Source: Paraglaciecola algarum (GTDB lineage Bacteria > Pseudomonadota > Gammaproteobacteria > Enterobacterales > Alteromonadaceae). From it: 64,000 nt of DNA. The notes beneath the pieces are model-generated. The model was not told where the DNA came from. It saw nothing but the letters and a program-made list of their open reading frames with translations, and ran no database searches. A program made the position numbers and the translations under genes. The stretch is taken from the NCBI RefSeq assembly GCF_021532655.1, contig NZ_JAKGAS010000004.1, positions 310,001-374,000 of the forward strand, written 5' to 3'. Below, piece after piece: positions 50,976 through 59,936 of the stretch (position 1 is its first letter; the number at the start of each line of letters is the position of its first letter).

Positions 50976-52200
50976 TACATGTCTGTATAATTGCAGCCAA
51001 TTCTTGATAAAGAATTCGCTGATTAAACTCTTTCTCTACCTTTTCTCTTGCATTCTTTCTTATTTGAGTAATATTAACATTTCCCTGTATTATATTTTTT
51101 AAGGATTTAGTTAACTCTATCGAACTTCTTTCACTAGCTAAGAAGCCAGATACCTCATGTTCAATCAACTCTGGAATTCCACTGTGAAACGTAGAAACTG
51201 TAACTAAACCAGACGCCATCGCTTCCATAAGCACCACTGGTATACCTTCCATATCACCATCACTAGCTATAACTGATGGTAATAAGAAAATATCTGCTTC
51301 AAATAATCTCTTTTTAATATCTTCTTGAGGTAATAGACCAAGTAATTTTATTTTACCTGCATGGTTAGATTGCTTTATCTTTTCTTCAAGACTTTCCTTT
51401 AACTGACCTTCACCGATAATCCAATATTCAACTAAAAACCCATCAGATAATAGTTGCGATACGGCTTCAATGGCATAGCTCAAGCCTTTTTTCTCAATGA
51501 ACCTAGCGACGGATATTAAGATTACTGGCTCACTAATCGGTTTATCAAAAGGTTTTGGAGAGAACAGTTGAAGATCTACACCCATTCTATTTAATTTAAC
51601 TTTTTGAGGTGAACAACCCAGTTCTAATAATTTTTTTTCCCATTTTTGACTAATAGGTAGCATCATTTCACAATCTTGAAATAATTTTTCATAAGAATCC
51701 TTATGAACACGTAAAATACTACTTTTAGATATATCAGCCCCATGAATAACTGTTAATAATTTGCCTTCAATTTTATTCAAAGTTCTAAGTGCATTGGCCA
51801 CAACCCCCACAACACCAAAATGAGCAACAATAATATCTGCTCTAATTACTTCCTTTATACTTACGCTTAATGCTGGAATTAAAAGAGACTTAGTAAGAGT
51901 CCCAAACTTTTTAAAATTAAATGACTCGACAACCCCCTTAGTATGAATATTTTTTAGTAAGAACCAAACTCTTTTTGAAAATTTAACCCGTGTACTATCG
52001 CCTTCTTTTTCAGGTAATAAATAACGAGTTCTTGATAATAAATTATATTTCGCTAATGCAGCATGATTTACGACTTGATTACTTGGTCTAATTGCCAATA
52101 TATCAACATCAATACCGAGATCCATTAATCCCACTATTTGATTAATAATAAAAGTCTCAGAAGTGGCAGGGAATTGCCCTAAAAAATAAGTAACTTTCAT
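50965..52200 (-). CDS. Family 4 glycosyltransferase, WcaL-like
   Basis: A 411-residue GT-B enzyme. The N-terminus MKVTYFLGQFPATSETFIIN is that of WcaL and related colanic-acid-type glycosyltransferases. The C-terminal domain has LISVARFIEKKGLSYAIEAV near residue 225 and the motif FLLPSVIASDGDMEGIPVVL with MEAMASGLVTVSTFHSGIPE near residue 310. The ATG at 52200 with AGG upstream is chosen; the longer frame adds 31 residues overlapping the neighbouring gene. It lies 7 bp downstream of the pyruvyl transferase gene and overlaps wzx. Confidence 0.88.
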   Translation of the reverse strand: MKVTYFLGQFPATSETFIINQIVGLMDLGIDVDILAIRPSNQVVNHAALAKYNLLSRTRYLLPEKEGDSTRVKFSKRVWFLLKNIHTKGVVESFNFKKFGTLTKSLLIPALSVSIKEVIRADIIVAHFGVVGVVANALRTLNKIEGKLLTVIHGADISKSSILRVHKDSYEKLFQDCEMMLPISQKWEKKLLELGCSPQKVKLNRMGVDLQLFSPKPFDKPISEPVILISVARFIEKKGLSYAIEAVSQLLSDGFLVEYWIIGEGQLKESLEEKIKQSNHAGKIKLLGLLPQEDIKKRLFEADIFLLPSVIASDGDMEGIPVVLMEAMASGLVTVSTFHSGIPELIEHEVSGFLASERSSIELTKSLKNIIQGNVNITQIRKNAREKVEKEFNQRILYQELAAIIQTCNDS

Positions 52201-52207
52201 TAAAAAC

Positions 52208-53443
52208 CTATATATTCTGAATTGCAAAAGAAACCATTTCTGCTGCTCTATGTCTTTCTGCTTGTATTTTACTTTGAAAATCTTCGTTACCATTAGTCGA
52301 TGAATCTAATAACTCAACGCTACGTTTATACAGTGAGTCATCAAACAAACTAATAACTTCCATTGAGCACTCTTCCATACCCAGCTGTTTCATTATTCCG
52401 GCTGATTTATGCTCATAATTTAAGGCTATGGCTCGTGTACCAAAGTTCATAGAAATAATAGCGCTGTGTAGACGAGTGCCGATTGTTAATTGACAATATT
52501 GTAATAAACTTCCTAATTCAACATCATTCAATTCATCCATAACAACATGAAAAAACTGCTTATTTAAAAGACGCTTTTGCACTCTTAAGGCAACCATTCG
52601 ATCATCTTTATGATAGCTTTCAATACCTGTGCATGTAGAGAACACAATAACTTGATAACCTAACTTAATAAATTTCTCTGATATCTTTGCTAATGACTCT
52701 TCATATTCCTCTTGAGTAAGCCCCAGACGTTTATCAAATGGTGCTAGCTCTCTCATTGTCAATGCTATTGTAGGCCTGCGAGCAATCAAACTTTCTAACT
52801 TTGTGTTAGATACGACTTTCGAAGAATCTACTAACCACGCTGTATCAGCCCCTAAATAGGCATTTGACGTATTTATATTAGCTTCTTTTAAAAAACCTAA
52901 GCTAATAGTTTCTCTAAGGCCAAGGACCTTAGCCAATGGAAACACTGTACTTGCAATACGATTAAACATCTTACGTTGGAATGGACCAACTGAGTGGCCA
53001 AGTAAAAACAATGGTTTTTTCGCAATCAGTGTACAAAGCGCATGTTCGAATTGAGACTCACCATAAAGATCAACGAAAAAAGAACCACCAACCTGAAAAA
53101 CAGCATCATACTTTTCTAGTTTATTTAATTCATGCTGTAAATATCTTGGTAAAGGGAAGGGCCAACGCTTTAACAACTTTAATTCTAAAACTAATGGTAT
53201 AATTTTGGGACTCAAAAACTTCCAAAAACGACCTAATACTGAACCTCTAGAATGGTGATATTTATATAAGCAATCTATACTAAACTCTTCATCTAGCAAG
53301 AATCCAGAGCTAGTAGGATACCGAGATAGCAGATCAATCTCAAATGAAGGGTACTCACGACGAATATAATCTAAAACCCCTCTCAAAATTGCACCATCAC
53401 CTCTATTTCCACAGGTGTGGTTTCCAACTAGTAATAACTTCAC
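52208..53443 (-). CDS. Polysaccharide pyruvyl transferase family protein, WcaK-like
   Basis: A 411-residue enzyme of the polysaccharide pyruvyl transferase family (Pfam PF04230), related to WcaK. The N-terminus LLLVGNHTCGNRGDGAILRG is the conserved start; the core VFQVGGSFFVDLYG, LLGHSVGPFQ near residue 145, and the C-terminal TIGTRLHSAIISMNFGTRAI near residue 320, with YEHKSAG, complete the pattern. Such enzymes transfer pyruvate from phosphoenolpyruvate as ketals to exopolysaccharide sugars, giving acidic polymers. It is first of wcaK-wcaL-wzx on minus and begins only 68 bp after the T2SS operon's gspD stop. Confidence 0.88.
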   Translation of the reverse strand: MKLLLVGNHTCGNRGDGAILRGVLDYIRREYPSFEIDLLSRYPTSSGFLLDEEFSIDCLYKYHHSRGSVLGRFWKFLSPKIIPLVLELKLLKRWPFPLPRYLQHELNKLEKYDAVFQVGGSFFVDLYGESQFEHALCTLIAKKPLFLLGHSVGPFQRKMFNRIASTVFPLAKVLGLRETISLGFLKEANINTSNAYLGADTAWLVDSSKVVSNTKLESLIARRPTIALTMRELAPFDKRLGLTQEEYEESLAKISEKFIKLGYQVIVFSTCTGIESYHKDDRMVALRVQKRLLNKQFFHVVMDELNDVELGSLLQYCQLTIGTRLHSAIISMNFGTRAIALNYEHKSAGIMKQLGMEECSMEVISLFDDSLYKRSVELLDSSTNGNEDFQSKIQAERHRAAEMVSFAIQNI

Positions 53444-53511
53444 AGCTTAATTCCTACTCTTTAATATTCTGTCTAAATATAGATTGATAACATTGTTATT
53501 TGTGTACAAGG

Positions 53512-55566
53512 CTAATTAAACTCTAAAGGAACACTATAAAGCTCTGATACTTTTTTACCAAATTCGTCTATATCTCTAGAATCTTTGACAATTCGTGTTG
53601 TGATCATAATTAACAGCTCTGTCCTTGAGTAATTGTCTTTTCTGCTTTTAAATAACTCTCCTAATATTGGAACATCACCCAGTAGAGGCACTCCATTATT
53701 GCCAAGTGATGTATTCTCTCCAATCATTCCCCCTAAGACAATCGTCTGCCCGTCAAGAGATAATGCACTAGTACTTAAACTTCTGTTTGTTATTGTTGGT
53801 GTTAAGCTACCATCACCACTATTACTGACTGAAACAGACACTTCTAAACTAATTACCCCCTCTGAGTTAATAATTGGGGTAAAAGACACCTGTGTACCAG
53901 TTGTTCTATAAGACACCTCATTAGCTACGGTATTATTGTCACCCACATCTTGTACCGAAGCCGTCAGCACTGGAATAGAGTCACCAGAGTTTAATGTTGC
54001 AGTCATGCCATCTTGCACGACCAGATATGGCTTAGAAAGTACGCGGGTATCTGTTTTTGATTTAAGGGCTGTTAAAGTTGCTTGCCAATTACCTTTAATT
54101 CCCACCATATTTAATGACCCTATTAAGGGTTCTAAATTAGCAGTAAGTCCCTCAGTTCCAGTTTGTCCTCTACTATCAAATATCCAATCAATACCCGAAC
54201 TAACATCATCGCTTAATGTCACTTCAACTATTGCCGCATCTAAAATAACTTGCCCAGGTAGTTGGTCTAATTGACTTAGCAAATCTAAAACTTGTTTATA
54301 TTCAGCTGGTGTTGCATGAAACAACAATGCATTTTGGGTTTCATCAAAGCTCATCGTTATACTGCCATTACTGGTTGAAGTTACGCGATTTCTGGCTGAA
54401 TCATTAGTTTGAGCAGGCGAAGTTGGCTCAACCACTCTATCACTTTTAATTCCTCCTAATAGCGTGGATACACTCGTCATTAAATCTGACGCTTTTGCAT
54501 AGCTGGGTTTAAATACATAAAACCTTGGTTCATCTCCGGCTAACGGTACATCTAATTTATCAGCCCAATACATAATTCTATCGATAATTTCGGTATTTGC
54601 CGCATAAGCGACTAAGGTATTTATTCTTGGCATAGTGACAAAAGAGTAATCACCAGTTGAACTTCGAGAAAGCCCGTCCTCATCTAGCAATTTTCTAATT
54701 TGTTCTTCAGCATCCTTAGGGCTGATATTAACAAACTCTAATAATCTAATTTCACGGCCATATGCTCTAGGTACATCTAACATTTTAATTAAACGTAATG
54801 CTCTTTCAATTTCAGCCCGTTCACCTTCCACGATAATAATTTTTTGTTTACCCATAATGGTCAATTTAGCACTAGATAACTTAGACATTACACTACTAAT
54901 ATTTCTACTTTCACTGTAGATATATGGAACAAGTTGAGTTATCTCACCGGTTGTATCGGGTACATCATTTATCAAATTACCTATACCAACGGCGACTTCA
55001 TTCTTCTGCTGTTGTGCAGACGCCTTTTGAATATAAATAATATCATCTTTACTCAGTAAGACTACGTCTCTTAGAGCCAGAGTAGTTTGAGCAATTTTAT
55101 ATAGTTCAGCTTTAGAAATAGACTCTGAAATACTTAAACTGACCTTATCTTGGCTAGCTTTTATCTCAGGTGCTAGAACGTAATTAAGTTTAAATATATC
55201 CCCATACAGCTGACTAGCAAAATCAGACAAACTAATATCATCAGCGACAAAACTTACGGGTACATCATCGAATTCTGGTGGGGCAAGAGTTGTTTCAGAC
55301 AACTTACTGATGCCGCCAAAACTAGGTGCACTTTCTGTCTGAAAACTCGCCGATGTAGCGGCTTTATTATCGCTACTATCTTTAGCCTCCCTTTTTTCTA
55401 ACTCATCAATTTTGATTGGCTTAGCTAAAAATGAACGATTTACGGTCATTCTTTCTTTTTTATCTACTAGGTGCTCGTCGGTTGACGATGCACAACTAGT
55501 GAGCAAAAAAGTCAAAGAAAAAATTAAATAAATATATTTATTAGTGAACAAAACATTTCGCATCAT
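53512..55566 (-). CDS. gspD: Type II secretion secretin GspD, with lipoprotein signal
   Basis: A 684-residue outer-membrane secretin. A signal peptide ends in LTFLLTSC, with a lipidation cysteine near residue 25, so it may be a self-targeting lipoprotein secretin. N0 domain: VPVSFVADDISLSDFASQLY near 102-121. N1 to N3 domains follow, with LKMLDVPR-type and SFDETQNALLFHATPAEYKQ motifs. The C-terminal gate domain is clear: VILDAAIVEVTLSDDV near 440, RVLSKPYLVVQDG, GTQVSFTPIINSEG, LGGMIGENTSLGNNGVPLLG and LLIMITTRIVKD. It is the last gene of the T2SS operon, 8 bp past the GspC-like gene. Confidence 0.9.
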   Translation of the reverse strand: MMRNVLFTNKYIYLIFSLTFLLTSCASSTDEHLVDKKERMTVNRSFLAKPIKIDELEKREAKDSSDNKAATSASFQTESAPSFGGISKLSETTLAPPEFDDVPVSFVADDISLSDFASQLYGDIFKLNYVLAPEIKASQDKVSLSISESISKAELYKIAQTTLALRDVVLLSKDDIIYIQKASAQQQKNEVAVGIGNLINDVPDTTGEITQLVPYIYSESRNISSVMSKLSSAKLTIMGKQKIIIVEGERAEIERALRLIKMLDVPRAYGREIRLLEFVNISPKDAEEQIRKLLDEDGLSRSSTGDYSFVTMPRINTLVAYAANTEIIDRIMYWADKLDVPLAGDEPRFYVFKPSYAKASDLMTSVSTLLGGIKSDRVVEPTSPAQTNDSARNRVTSTSNGSITMSFDETQNALLFHATPAEYKQVLDLLSQLDQLPGQVILDAAIVEVTLSDDVSSGIDWIFDSRGQTGTEGLTANLEPLIGSLNMVGIKGNWQATLTALKSKTDTRVLSKPYLVVQDGMTATLNSGDSIPVLTASVQDVGDNNTVANEVSYRTTGTQVSFTPIINSEGVISLEVSVSVSNSGDGSLTPTITNRSLSTSALSLDGQTIVLGGMIGENTSLGNNGVPLLGDVPILGELFKSRKDNYSRTELLIMITTRIVKDSRDIDEFGKKVSELYSVPLEFN

Positions 55567-55573
55567 GATTCAA

Positions 55574-56044
55574 TCAATTATCCAAGGTAAAAGTTAAAGT
55601 TTCAGGTTTGAATACTTTAACTGTATAGTCATTATTATCTTTACTAAAACGAATAAAGCGCTTATCGATTGCGATTAACTTGTAATCTCTAAAATTATCG
55701 CCAATTTCTAGTGTTTGTGTTTCGATATTTCCTTTCAAATCGGCTTCAAATTTAACTTTTGATACATCACCAACAATAACAATTGATTTAATCGTAATAG
55801 GAATATCCCCTAAAACTTCATGTTCTGCATAATTGTCTGTATCAAGAGATTCATACTTGTCGCCGAACAGTAAAGCAATCTCTTGTAATATCAGCGCCTT
55901 ATCTGAAATAGGTTTGATATCCTCAAAATTAGCTTTGTCAAGGTAAGCCGTATTTTCAGAATCACCAGAAGCCACAAATACATTTGAAAAAAACCAATAA
56001 ATGGCAATCAAACACAATACAAAAAAATACATGTATTTATTCAT
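55574..56044 (-). CDS. GspC/PilP-like inner-membrane protein of the T2SS
   Basis: A 156-residue protein with a single N-terminal membrane anchor (MYFFVLCLIAIYWFFSNVFV, residues 5-24) and a periplasmic domain. The C-terminal VGDVSKVKFEADLKG and LEIGDNFRDYKLIAIDKRFI resemble the homology-region/beta-barrel of GspC and PilP, which connect the inner-membrane platform to the secretin N0 domain. No PDZ domain is visible and the protein is shorter than typical GspC. It overlaps gspM by 4 bp (ATGA) and precedes gspD by 7 bp, the position expected for a GspC equivalent. The call is inferred from both. Confidence 0.65.
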   Translation of the reverse strand: MNKYMYFFVLCLIAIYWFFSNVFVASGDSENTAYLDKANFEDIKPISDKALILQEIALLFGDKYESLDTDNYAEHEVLGDIPITIKSIVIVGDVSKVKFEADLKGNIETQTLEIGDNFRDYKLIAIDKRFIRFSKDNNDYTVKVFKPETLTFTLDN

Positions 56045-56583
56045 GATTTTTTAAACATCATTTGGATCTCGGCCTCAATAATCATTTCATTATTATTCGA
56101 ACGAAGGTTTTTACGAATATCAACAGAGCGTAATTGATGCACATCGCTTTCATCAAAATAAGCCAAAAATTCCAACACTCGGCTAGTTTCACCTTTTAGC
56201 ACAATAGAGCCATTAAAAATATTTATGGCGTCAGTTATTTTAATACTTCGATCTGGCTTCTTATTAGTTATCACCAATTTGGAATTAATGGCTACTTCTT
56301 CAACACTTTTTAACCAACTAATTGGTAAAGTATTTTCATTCGTATAACTTGGCAAATTTTCAATTTTAGAGCTGTATGTTTTTTCTAATTTTAATTTTGT
56401 ATCAATAATCTTTTGTTTATTCGTCACTAATACTTTCTGTTTATTTTCTAACTGGCTGCGACTTTCTATAGTACTACGGACCGTATCTACCCATTCCCCC
56501 CAAGGTTGCAATAAAAACTTGCCTACCAAAAGAATAACAATCAATACAACCCCTGTTTTTTGAATGTCTATTTTGTTACCCAT
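56041..56583 (-). CDS. gspM: GspM/PilO-like T2SS platform protein
   Basis: A 180-residue protein with one membrane segment (VVLIVILLVGKFLLQPW, residues about 12-28), an extended periplasmic coiled coil (SRSQLENKQKVLVTNKQKII) and a C-terminal ferredoxin-like domain with VLKGETSRVLEFLAYFDESD. That arrangement is common to GspM and PilO, partners of GspL/PilN. It overlaps gspL by one base (TAATG) and the GspC-like gene by 4 bp. Sequence divergence from classical GspM is large; position and layout carry the call. Confidence 0.75.
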   Translation of the reverse strand: MGNKIDIQKTGVVLIVILLVGKFLLQPWGEWVDTVRSTIESRSQLENKQKVLVTNKQKIIDTKLKLEKTYSSKIENLPSYTNENTLPISWLKSVEEVAINSKLVITNKKPDRSIKITDAINIFNGSIVLKGETSRVLEFLAYFDESDVHQLRSVDIRKNLRSNNNEMIIEAEIQMMFKKS

Positions 56584-57542
56584 TATTTTTTCATTGCCTC
56601 TATCACAAATGCTTCTTTGCCTAATCGACCTTTATGCACTGGAGACGAAAACTTTACGTCCTTCAACATTGGATGAGCTACTAAAGCTTCAAGCACTTGT
56701 GTAGCTGAACCCTCAGTCTCTCCCCAAATAGTAATAAAATCACTAGCGGCTTGAATTCTGTTAAAGGTAGTTGACTCTGTGTCTACTTTTATTGATGCTA
56801 AAAGACTTAATACATCGGTTGAGTTATCTTTATAAACCTTTAGCTTTTCTAAATCACTAACAAGCTTTTTGACCTTCCGCTCCTGTTGAACCAGCTCAAT
56901 AGATGCATCCTTATTTGTCTCAATACTCTTATTTACAAAATATTCTGCCGACCATAAATAAAGGCTAGAGCAAGAAATATAAACAGCAATTACAGCACAT
57001 AGACTCAAAATAAAATGCTTATAATTAATGACTTTATGCTTGTCTTTTTCTGCCAGGCGGCGAGAGAAACAACCCAACAACGAATACGCGGGAACTAACT
57101 TAACCGCAGCCAAATTAAACGAACTTTTATCAAAAGTTTTACTCGTAGACAATTCCAAGTCAGTTTCTTTTAAGAAATCTAATGGCATAAAAAACTTTAA
57201 ATGAGTGGGTAATTTTTGCCAGTCTTTCAATGGTAAACAGTAAAAAGTCACTTCCACAAAATTAAAGTTAATACGGGTTATTTTCCAAAACACTTTAGCA
57301 GGGAAAGGGCTGATATTCTTTTTTTCAGCGTTAAAAATTTTGTATAAATCAAGAGGGTGGCTCCCTCTGTATTGCCTTGTGGCCTTCCAATAACTTTTTT
57401 GCTCGAAAAGACATAAAGTAGACTTCCATTTTGAACTAGATTGTTCACTACTTTCTATCTCAATCAAAGAGCCAGTTTGATAGATAGCAAATTTATCAAA
57501 CCACTTTCCCACATTTAAGTAACGACTAATTGTATTCTTCAT
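56583..57542 (-). CDS. gspL: GspL-like T2SS platform protein
   Basis: A 319-residue protein with one membrane helix at about residues 178-197 (LSLCAVIAVYISCSSLYLW). The cytoplasmic part (1-175) is probably a short version of the GspL actin-like domain that contacts GspE; the periplasmic part has a coiled coil (KDASIELVQQERKVKKLVSD) and a ferredoxin-like domain (FITIWGETEGSATQVLEALV). It is smaller than classical GspL (about 400 residues). It lies between gspK (17-bp overlap) and gspM. GspL links the ATPase to the membrane platform. Confidence 0.78.
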   Translation of the reverse strand: MKNTISRYLNVGKWFDKFAIYQTGSLIEIESSEQSSSKWKSTLCLFEQKSYWKATRQYRGSHPLDLYKIFNAEKKNISPFPAKVFWKITRINFNFVEVTFYCLPLKDWQKLPTHLKFFMPLDFLKETDLELSTSKTFDKSSFNLAAVKLVPAYSLLGCFSRRLAEKDKHKVINYKHFILSLCAVIAVYISCSSLYLWSAEYFVNKSIETNKDASIELVQQERKVKKLVSDLEKLKVYKDNSTDVLSLLASIKVDTESTTFNRIQAASDFITIWGETEGSATQVLEALVAHPMLKDVKFSSPVHKGRLGKEAFVIEAMKK

Positions 57543-58383
57543 TTATCACATAAAACGGTTTAATTGAGCCTAAGCTACGGATAATAGTAAATGTTAACTT
57601 ACTATTTACTTTTTCTTCGCCGGTTATTGATATATCAAAGTAGCCAGAAGGATACCCACCCTCATCAATTCCCCTCACCTCTAAGTTTACTGAGCCAGAA
57701 CGTTGTTCTACAAAAAGGTCTACATCTTGAGAATCAGACACTAAGTCGACTAAGTAATCAGGCACAAAAGACTCTACAAGACTGAAATCTGATATCAAAG
57801 AAAAATCGGCGCTAATTCTATCATAAAGTTCCATTGAGATAGCAGGTATTAGACTAAGTTCAAGTACCGATTGAAACGCCTTGTTGTTAGGTAGGAATGC
57901 TTGCTCATAATCACCGTTTTCTGCCCCTTGCAACCTCACAAATTTATCGTCATCAATCCAATCTTCAATTTGCTCCGAAATCACTATTCGCTGCTCTTCA
58001 TCTACTTCATAATGAGCAAGCAAGGCATTTAATGCATCTTTATCAAATGGCTGTAAACTAACTAAGCCTGTTTGGTCTTGAATTTCAATATTATGCTGAC
58101 TAAACACAAATGGTCTACCGAATAGATTAGCCTTACTTGGCTGTTCCTCATCGTAAACAAATGCTGTACTGGGCCCAATTAAATGAAAAGAAGTGGTATA
58201 CATTTCCATTAATAACTTAGACTTAACTGATTCAAATTCTAATTGGTTCATTAAATTACGATTAATACTAACAGCTACATCAAGACTCATACGGCTACTA
58301 CCCAACAACGTCATCATAAATACACTAATCACAGCTGTTAGCATAAGCACAATAATCAAGGCTGCACCTTTATGACTACCCAT
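57526..58383 (-). CDS. gspK: Minor pseudopilin GspK
   Basis: A 285-residue pseudopilin, large as usual for GspK. The N-terminus MGSHKGAALIIVLMLTAV shows cleavage after the glycine and, as typical for GspK, no glutamate at mature position 5. A large globular domain is inserted after the helix and contains FDKDALNALLAHYEVDEEQR and EDWIDDDKFVRLQGAEN, matching GspK's W-x-D-x-D region. GspK caps the pseudopilus tip with GspI and GspJ. The ATG at 58383 overlaps the gspJ stop by 8 bp. Confidence 0.88.
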   Translation of the reverse strand: MGSHKGAALIIVLMLTAVISVFMMTLLGSSRMSLDVAVSINRNLMNQLEFESVKSKLLMEMYTTSFHLIGPSTAFVYDEEQPSKANLFGRPFVFSQHNIEIQDQTGLVSLQPFDKDALNALLAHYEVDEEQRIVISEQIEDWIDDDKFVRLQGAENGDYEQAFLPNNKAFQSVLELSLIPAISMELYDRISADFSLISDFSLVESFVPDYLVDLVSDSQDVDLFVEQRSGSVNLEVRGIDEGGYPSGYFDISITGEEKVNSKLTFTIIRSLGSIKPFYVINEEYN

Positions 58384-59110
58384 CAAGCGTACTACTTGCA
58401 GACAATGCTGCTAACCTTGGATCTTCTTCATTCAAGCGAATAAACAATTCACTCAATCGTTCTTCAGTATTACTCTTGCGAATTTTAATTTTGATAAAAT
58501 AGGGAAGTAACTGCCTATCAATAGCAGAAAAATTTTCCCACCATTTAGGCTCATGTTTTATGCGATTGCTAAACCAATCAGACTGAGTTTGAAAATATAC
58601 CCCCCGATTTTCCCAACCAAAATACTCAAAATCAATCTGCCTTAAATCAGATAGATAACGAATTGTATCTCTACCTTTGCATGTTAGACGTTCAGTTTCG
58701 ATATAGTTTAAATTTAAAGATCCTAAAGGGTGCTCACAATAACTCAAGCTAACTAGGCCGTTTATAGGCGACACCACTTTATTTAAAATAGCTATGGCTA
58801 ATTTGTGTCCAGAAAACACAGGATTTGAAGTAATAAATAATAAATATCCGTTATTGCCAAAAAAAGCTAAATAATTATCACCGTTTTCACTATTAAAATT
58901 GTAATGTAACGCCGAACGAATAGAACGAGATACCTTTTTATATTGAATGAGTCGAATTGATTTTTCAGTTAATTTTTCAGAGTCAGGTAAATTGGCTGGT
59001 TGAAACAAACGGAACGCGCCAACAGACAATGCAATAACAGACGACATTATTACCAATGCAATTAATACTTCAATCAAGGTAAATCCTTGAACAAACGACT
59101 TACTACGCAT
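58376..59110 (-). CDS. gspJ: Minor pseudopilin GspJ
   Basis: A 244-residue protein with a type IV prepilin-like leader, MRSKSFVQG, cleaved before FTLIEVLIALVIMSSVIALS (glutamate at mature position 5). The C-terminal part is mixed alpha/beta with LVSLSYCEHPLGSLNLNY and a C-terminal ELFIRLNEEDP. Size and order (between gspI and gspK) identify GspJ. The ATG at 59110 is preferred over an in-frame TTG six codons upstream; it lies 2 bp after the gspI stop. It is part of the pseudopilus tip complex. Confidence 0.88.
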   Translation of the reverse strand: MRSKSFVQGFTLIEVLIALVIMSSVIALSVGAFRLFQPANLPDSEKLTEKSIRLIQYKKVSRSIRSALHYNFNSENGDNYLAFFGNNGYLLFITSNPVFSGHKLAIAILNKVVSPINGLVSLSYCEHPLGSLNLNYIETERLTCKGRDTIRYLSDLRQIDFEYFGWENRGVYFQTQSDWFSNRIKHEPKWWENFSAIDRQLLPYFIKIKIRKSNTEERLSELFIRLNEEDPRLAALSASSTLDG

Positions 59111-59112
59111 AA

Positions 59113-59523
59113 TTAACTTGGCCGCCAAATGACTTTATCAAAACGTCTAGTTTTCTTTTTTGTTGCTGCATGAGTAAAAGATACTTGATACAAATAAAGA
59201 AAGCCTCTTTCGGCTACCACCTCGCCCACATTAAGTTCAATCGAAGAAGCAATGGCTTTCTTGGTAACTAGAACAGCTTCCCAATCATACTCTATATTTT
59301 CCGTAATAACCTGACCGCTTGTTTCTGAGGAAAACTCTAGATAAAAACTAATTTCGTCCATAATAAAATCAATTGACGCCGACTCTACTACAGCAAGTTC
59401 TAATCTTTGTTTATAAAGCGTATTAGTCCTACTCACCACAGATACAGATGCAATAGCAATAAACAAGATAACACTAGCTATCAACACTTCAATCAAGGTC
59501 ATACCGGAATTAGATTTACTCAT
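59113..59523 (-). CDS. gspI: Minor pseudopilin GspI
   Basis: A 136-residue pseudopilin. Leader MSKSNSG precedes MTLIEVLIASVILFIAIASV, with the M-T-L-I-E start and glutamate at mature position 5. The globular part includes DFIMDEISFYLEFSSET and the C-terminal QVSFTHAATKKKTRRFDKVI. Length is normal for GspI, the first component of the I-J-K tip. It overlaps gspH by 4 bp (ATGA). Confidence 0.87.
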   Translation of the reverse strand: MSKSNSGMTLIEVLIASVILFIAIASVSVVSRTNTLYKQRLELAVVESASIDFIMDEISFYLEFSSETSGQVITENIEYDWEAVLVTKKAIASSIELNVGEVVAERGFLYLYQVSFTHAATKKKTRRFDKVIWRPS

Positions 59524-59936
59524 AACTCTAACGTTAACTCACTACCACGTACTGTACTGAGTTTCAGATAAACCAAACTAGCACTGTTATTAGCATTAAA
59601 AGTATATTCAATTGGAGTACGAGCGTTTAAATAATCAAATTTAAACTCTCGCAAAGCGAGCTCTTCATTATCGACATAAAGGTTAGAAGCTGACGACTCT
59701 TTGACCACTAGCAATTGTTCATTAAACTCAAATTTAAACACCCTACCTGAAAAAAATGTCTGCACTTTAAGTAGCCCAACAATATTTTTTAGCTTTTCCA
59801 ACTCAGCAATCTCACGAGCACTTTCGACTTGGCGCATTAATGACGGCAGTACTAGGGAACTAACTAATCCCATAATCACCATAACAATTAACAACTCTAT
59901 AAGGGTAAAACCCTTTTTTTTAAAACGAAACATCAT
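59520..59936 (-). CDS. gspH: Minor pseudopilin GspH
   Basis: A 138-residue pseudopilin with leader MMFRFKKKG before FTLIELLIVMVIMGLVSSLV (glutamate at mature position 5). The remaining domain has EIAELEKLKNIVGLLKVQTF and the C-terminal SLVYLKLSTVRGSELTLEL. Size and order between gspF and gspI fit GspH. The ATG at 59936 is used rather than an in-frame TTG four codons upstream; it overlaps the gspF end by 17 bp. GspH links the pseudopilus shaft to the tip. Confidence 0.85.
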   Translation of the reverse strand: MMFRFKKKGFTLIELLIVMVIMGLVSSLVLPSLMRQVESAREIAELEKLKNIVGLLKVQTFFSGRVFKFEFNEQLLVVKESSASNLYVDNEELALREFKFDYLNARTPIEYTFNANNSASLVYLKLSTVRGSELTLEL

